From Enhydrobacter aerosaccus (lineage in GTDB: Bacteria > Pseudomonadota > Alphaproteobacteria > Reyranellales > Reyranellaceae): DNA of 64,000 nt. The stretch spans positions 34,857 to 98,856 of the forward strand of contig CAIKZO010000074.1 of NCBI GenBank assembly GCA_903832005.1, given 5' to 3'. This document shows positions 61,835-64,000 of the stretch, piece by piece. The position numbers and the translations under genes are program-made. The notes beneath the pieces were generated by a model, which was given only the letters and a program-made list of their open reading frames with translations, ran no database searches and was not told where the DNA came from. How positions within the stretch are numbered: position 1 is the stretch's first letter; the number at the start of each line of letters is the position of its first letter.

Positions 61835-63631
61835 ATGGCGAAAGCCACCAAAGACGTCGCTGGCGAAGCAGCCGACACCACCCTTCCCTACCGCGTCCTC
61901 GCCCGCAAATACCGCCCCGTCGATTTCACCACCCTGATCGGCCAGGAAGCCATGGTGCGCACCTTGCGCAACGCCATCGCCACGGGCCGCATCGCCCATG
62001 CCTTCATGCTCACCGGCGTGCGGGGCGTGGGCAAGACCACGACCGCCCGCATCATCGCCCGCGCGCTGAACTGCGTCGGACCCGACGGCAAGGGCGGCCC
62101 GACCGTCGATCCCTGCGGCGTCTGCGACAACTGCAAGGCCATCTCCGAGGACCGCCACGTCGACGTGATCGAGATGGACGCGGCCTCGCGCACCGGCATC
62201 GACGATGTGCGCGAGCTGATCGAGGGCGTGCGCTACCGGCCGGTCTCGGCGCGCTACAAGGTCTACATCATCGACGAAGTACACATGCTGTCGGAGAAGG
62301 CGTTCAACGCGCTGCTCAAGACGCTGGAAGAGCCGCCGCCGCATGTGAAGTTCCTGTTCGCCACCACCGAGATCCGCAAGGTGCCGGTGACGGTGCTGTC
62401 GCGCTGCCAGCGCTTTGACCTGAAGCGCGTGCCGCAGGATGTGCTGATCGCGCACTTCGCGAAGATCTCGGAGACCGAGAAGGTCGAGATCTCGCCTGAG
62501 GCGCTGGCGCTGCTGGCGCGTGCCGCCGACGGTTCGGTGCGCGACGGCCTCTCCATGCTCGACCAGGCCATTGCGCACGGGGGCGGCGTGGTCGATGCCG
62601 CCCAGGTGCGCGACATGCTGGGCCTCGCCGATCGCAGCCGCGTGCTCGACCTGTTCGAGAAGGTAATGAAGGGCGACGCACAGTCCGTCGTCGGCACGTT
62701 GGGCGAGATGCACGACTCCGGCGCCGACCCCGTCGTCATCCTGCAGGACTTGCTCGAGCTCACGCACTGGGTGACGCGCCTCAAGGTGGCGCCCGACGCC
62801 GCCGCCGGCACTGCCGACAGCGAACGCGCGCAGGGCCTCGCCATGGCGGCCAAGCTCACCATGGCCTCGCTGACGCGCGCCTGGACGCTGCTGATGAAGG
62901 GCCTGCAGGAGACGCTGACCGCGCCCTCGCCGCTGCGCGCGGCCGAGATGGCGTTGATCCGGCTTTGCTACGCTGCCGATCTTCCCTCGCCCTCCGATGC
63001 GATCAAGGCGCTACAGAACGGCACCCTATCAGCGGGTGGCGGCGCACCGGCGCCTGCCCCGCGCGGCAATGGCAATGGCGGCGGCGGTGGAGCGGCTGCA
63101 CGGCTTGCCTCACAGCCCGCCAACGCGATCGCCCCTCAACCGGCCGCGGCGCAGCCCGCGCCACGCAATTTCACCGAGGTCGTGGCGCTCTTCGAAGCGC
63201 GCCGCGAGCCGCGGCTGGTGCATCACCTGATGCATCACGTGCACGAAGTGCGCTGCGAGCCCGGCGTGATCGAATTCCGGCCCGAGCCACAGGCGCCGGG
63301 CGACCTCGCCGCCAAGGTGAGCGCGCTTCTCTCGCAATGGACAGGCCGGCGCTGGCTCGCTTCGGTCTCGTCCGCCGAGGGCAAGCCCACCTTGATGGCG
63401 CAGAAATCCGCCAAGGGTGACGAGCTGCGCAGCGCGGCCGAAAACAACGCCACGGTCCAGGCGATCCTGAAGACCTTCCCCGGCGCCAAGCTCGAGACGG
63501 TGCGACGCAAGGGCGAGCAGACATCGATGGTGGCGGGCCTTGGCGGCGACGAGCCGATGGCCGACGAAGCACCGTTGCCAGAAGAATATCCCGCCGACGA
63601 CGGCGACATACCGGAAGGTGAAGAGTTCTGA
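61835..63631 (+). CDS. dnaX: DNA polymerase III subunit gamma/tau
   Basis: A 598-residue clamp-loader ATPase. It starts at the ATG at 61835; a longer frame back to 61655 would run through the SRP RNA. Walker A is [14 protein letters not shown] (about 58-71), the zinc Cys are in [18 protein letters not shown], Walker B is [11 protein letters not shown], and the sensor motif [11 protein letters not shown] follows. Residues about 395-470 are a Pro/Ala/Gly-rich linker, and the last 130 residues are the tau tail. It loads the beta clamp at the replication fork. I see no A-rich slippery site for a gamma form. Confidence 0.95.
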   Translation: MAKATKDVAGEAADTTLPYRVLARKYRPVDFTTLIGQEAMVRTLRNAIATGRIAHAFMLTGVRGVGKTTTARIIARALNCVGPDGKGGPTVDPCGVCDNCKAISEDRHVDVIEMDAASRTGIDDVRELIEGVRYRPVSARYKVYIIDEVHMLSEKAFNALLKTLEEPPPHVKFLFATTEIRKVPVTVLSRCQRFDLKRVPQDVLIAHFAKISETEKVEISPEALALLARAADGSVRDGLSMLDQAIAHGGGVVDAAQVRDMLGLADRSRVLDLFEKVMKGDAQSVVGTLGEMHDSGADPVVILQDLLELTHWVTRLKVAPDAAAGTADSERAQGLAMAAKLTMASLTRAWTLLMKGLQETLTAPSPLRAAEMALIRLCYAADLPSPSDAIKALQNGTLSAGGGAPAPAPRGNGNGGGGGAAARLASQPANAIAPQPAAAQPAPRNFTEVVALFEARREPRLVHHLMHHVHEVRCEPGVIEFRPEPQAPGDLAAKVSALLSQWTGRRWLASVSSAEGKPTLMAQKSAKGDELRSAAENNATVQAILKTFPGAKLETVRRKGEQTSMVAGLGGDEPMADEAPLPEEYPADDGDIPEGEEF

Positions 63632-63960
63632 TGTTCGACAAATTGAAGGATCTCGGCGGGCTGATGGCGCAGGCCCAGCAGATGCAGCAGAAGGTGAAGG
63701 AGCTGCAGGATCAGCTCGAGCGGATCGAGATCGTGGGCAGCTCCGGCGCCGGCCTGGTGAAGGTGACGGTGACCGGCAAGAACGAGACGCGCCGCATCGA
63801 GATCGATCCCTCGCTGTTCAAGCCCGAGGACAAGGGCGTCGTCGAGGATTTGATCGTCGCCGCCTGCAACGACGCGCGTGGCAAGGTCGAGGCGACCGTG
63901 CAGGAGCAGATGAAGTCGATCACCGGCGGGATGCCACTGCCGCCGGGCTTCAAGCTTTAA
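63631..63960 (+). CDS. YbaB/EbfC-family nucleoid-associated protein
   Basis: A 109-residue protein. It starts [29 protein letters not shown], the coiled first helix of the family. It continues [26 protein letters not shown] and ends [20 protein letters not shown], the usual tail. It binds DNA as a dimer. The start codon shares one base with the dnaX stop (TGATG), so it is translationally coupled. The next gene in this conserved order is usually recR, which lies beyond the window. Confidence 0.93.
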   Translation: MFDKLKDLGGLMAQAQQMQQKVKELQDQLERIEIVGSSGAGLVKVTVTGKNETRRIEIDPSLFKPEDKGVVEDLIVAACNDARGKVEATVQEQMKSITGGMPLPPGFKL

Positions 63961-63975
63961 TGATCATGATCTTCT

Positions 63976-64000
63976 GGGACCGCGGGCCTCCAGGCCCGCC
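63976..64000. repeat. Dispersed palindromic repeat, second copy (cut by the window edge)
   Basis: GGGACCGCGGGCCTCCAGGC followed by CCGCC repeats the motif at 19682. A hairpin GCGGGCCT/AGGCCCGC forms within it. It starts 16 bases after the ybaB-like stop. The right part is cut by the window edge. Confidence 0.55.

Noticed and set aside
61835..63631. Programmed frameshift in dnaX for a gamma form
   Set aside because: No A-rich slippery heptamer followed by a stem is visible in the linker region.
1..64000. CRISPR array, prophage, insertion sequence or tRNA genes
   Set aside because: I found no regular spaced repeats, no transposase or integrase, no phage structural genes and no cloverleaf with a GTTCGAATC-type loop.

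Overview
The window is GC-rich bacterial chromosome with genes packed on both strands. It holds no phage, insertion sequence, CRISPR array or tRNA that I can recognise. The order SRP RNA - dnaX - ybaB at the right end, a small-type SRP RNA, GTG/TTG starts joined by 4-base GTGA/ATGA overlaps, and the abundance of TRAP, TctC-type and ABC uptake systems all point to an alphaproteobacterium, probably a soil or water heterotroph. A Reyranella/Bradyrhizobium-like organism is my guess, not something the sequence proves.

Layout. 1-6.9 kb: end of a sugar-type ABC system (ATPase cut by the window edge, binding protein), an adenylate/guanylate cyclase-like membrane protein, a large SdsA-type metallo-beta-lactamase-fold sulfatase, a YjbR-like protein, an orphan TctC-type binding protein and an MFS transporter. 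6.9-8.5 kb: a divergent AraC regulator and a methyltransferase. 8.6-13.7 kb: a three-gene 2-oxoacid oxidoreductase operon (FAD/NAD(P)/Fe-S subunit, alpha with fused gamma domain, beta) and a small membrane protein. 13.7-18.3 kb: an SbmA/YddA-like ABC exporter and a complete TRAP transporter. 18.4-24.1 kb: an RsmB-like rRNA methyltransferase, an amidohydrolase and a NitT/TauT-type ABC system. 24.5-28.2 kb: a second TRAP transporter and an EamA permease. 28.3-32.9 kb: a hybrid sensor kinase, a lone receiver protein, an old-yellow-enzyme family reductase and NudC. 32.9-37.8 kb: a GlcD/DLD-type FAD/Fe-S dehydrogenase with its GntR regulator, divergent from a class V aminotransferase. 38.0-38.7 kb: a Tat-exported Hint-domain protein behind an AT-rich leader. 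38.7-46.5 kb: a dipeptide-type ABC operon with an M81 (MlrC-like) peptidase and a polysaccharide deacetylase. 46.6-50.6 kb: a ferric-iron/thiamine-type ABC system. 50.6-55.8 kb: a polyamine-type ABC operon ending in a cyanuric-acid-amidohydrolase/barbiturase family enzyme. 55.8-57.4 kb: a type III polyketide synthase with an isoprenylcysteine-methyltransferase-like partner. 57.5-60.1 kb: small poorly known genes, including a DUF1835 gene broken by a frameshift. 60.1-61.4 kb: a flavin monooxygenase of the NtaA/DszA type. 61.6-64.0 kb: SRP RNA, dnaX and ybaB.

How the genes fit together. Most of the window is a set of independent 'import plus first enzyme' modules. Several catabolic enzymes (amidohydrolase, M81 peptidase, ring-opening amidohydrolase) sit next to or inside an ABC operon. 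Housekeeping genes (rsmB, nudC, ffs, dnaX, ybaB) are interspersed. Small palindromic repeats occur in several intergenic gaps. The most specific regulatory signal is a 20-bp near-perfect palindrome around TTGTATACAA between the GntR gene and the aminotransferase. No wholly unknown multi-gene system is obvious. The best leads are the ring-opening amidohydrolase operon, the exported Hint protein, the 2H-like/DUF1835 pair and the KorABC-like operon.
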